Positions 5,197 to 5,200 of a stretch of DNA of 5,200 nucleotides are shown in pieces. Location: contig JAITHQ010000255.1 in NCBI GenBank assembly GCA_031279925.1, positions 1 through 5,200 on the forward strand. Direction: 5' to 3'. The position numbers were made by a program, and so were the translations under genes. The notes beneath the pieces are model-generated. The model was not told where the DNA came from, did not search any database, and saw nothing but the letters and a program-made list of their open reading frames with translations. Within the stretch, counting starts at the first letter, position 1; every line of letters starts with the position of its first letter. Source of the DNA: Treponema sp. Its GTDB lineage: Bacteria; Spirochaetota; Spirochaetia; Treponematales; Breznakiellaceae.

Positions 5197-5200
5197 TTTT

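Overview
The window carries a flagellar late-gene operon, read entirely on the minus strand from right to left: flgN (4873-4367), flgK (4336-2447), flgL (2396-1134), fliW (913-470) and csrA (470-234). The order flgN-flgK-flgL-fliW-csrA is the one known from Bacillus subtilis (there preceded by flgM, with yviE between flgL and fliW). The flgK-flgL-fliW-csrA core is also known from Treponema. The enlarged FlgK (629 aa) and FlgL (420 aa), the CsrA 'VFR' motif and the roughly balanced base composition suggest a spirochaete, perhaps a termite-gut-type Treponema. That assignment is an inference from the proteins and was not tested by any search.

The genes form two linked modules. FlgN is the predicted export chaperone for FlgK and FlgL, and FlgK/FlgL form the junction between hook and filament. 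FliW and CsrA are the post-transcriptional switch for flagellin: CsrA represses flagellin mRNA, FliW sequesters CsrA, and free flagellin occupies FliW. fliW and csrA overlap by one base (TAATG), which suggests translational coupling. A sigma-28-like promoter (TCAA-N15-GCCGATAC) lies directly before flgN, as expected for a late flagellar operon.

Right intergenic region (4874-5200): the sigma-28-like promoter, a 10-bp AT palindrome, an uninterrupted 40-bp purine/pyrimidine tract, and then plus-strand signals (two candidate sigma-70 promoters and a strong AAGGAG) for a divergent gene whose start codon falls just past base 5200.

Left end (1-233): a weak terminator-like hairpin after csrA, a purine-rich imperfect tandem repeat, and a 31-codon ORF with a good ribosome binding site whose reality is uncertain.

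The most unusual structure is a cluster of GC-rich perfect hairpins (1011-1111) between flgL and fliW. It resembles a dispersed repeat cassette and may uncouple fliW-csrA from the upstream genes. A separate perfect 8-bp hairpin lies between flgK and flgL. No RNA genes, CRISPR array, transposase or wholly new system was found.
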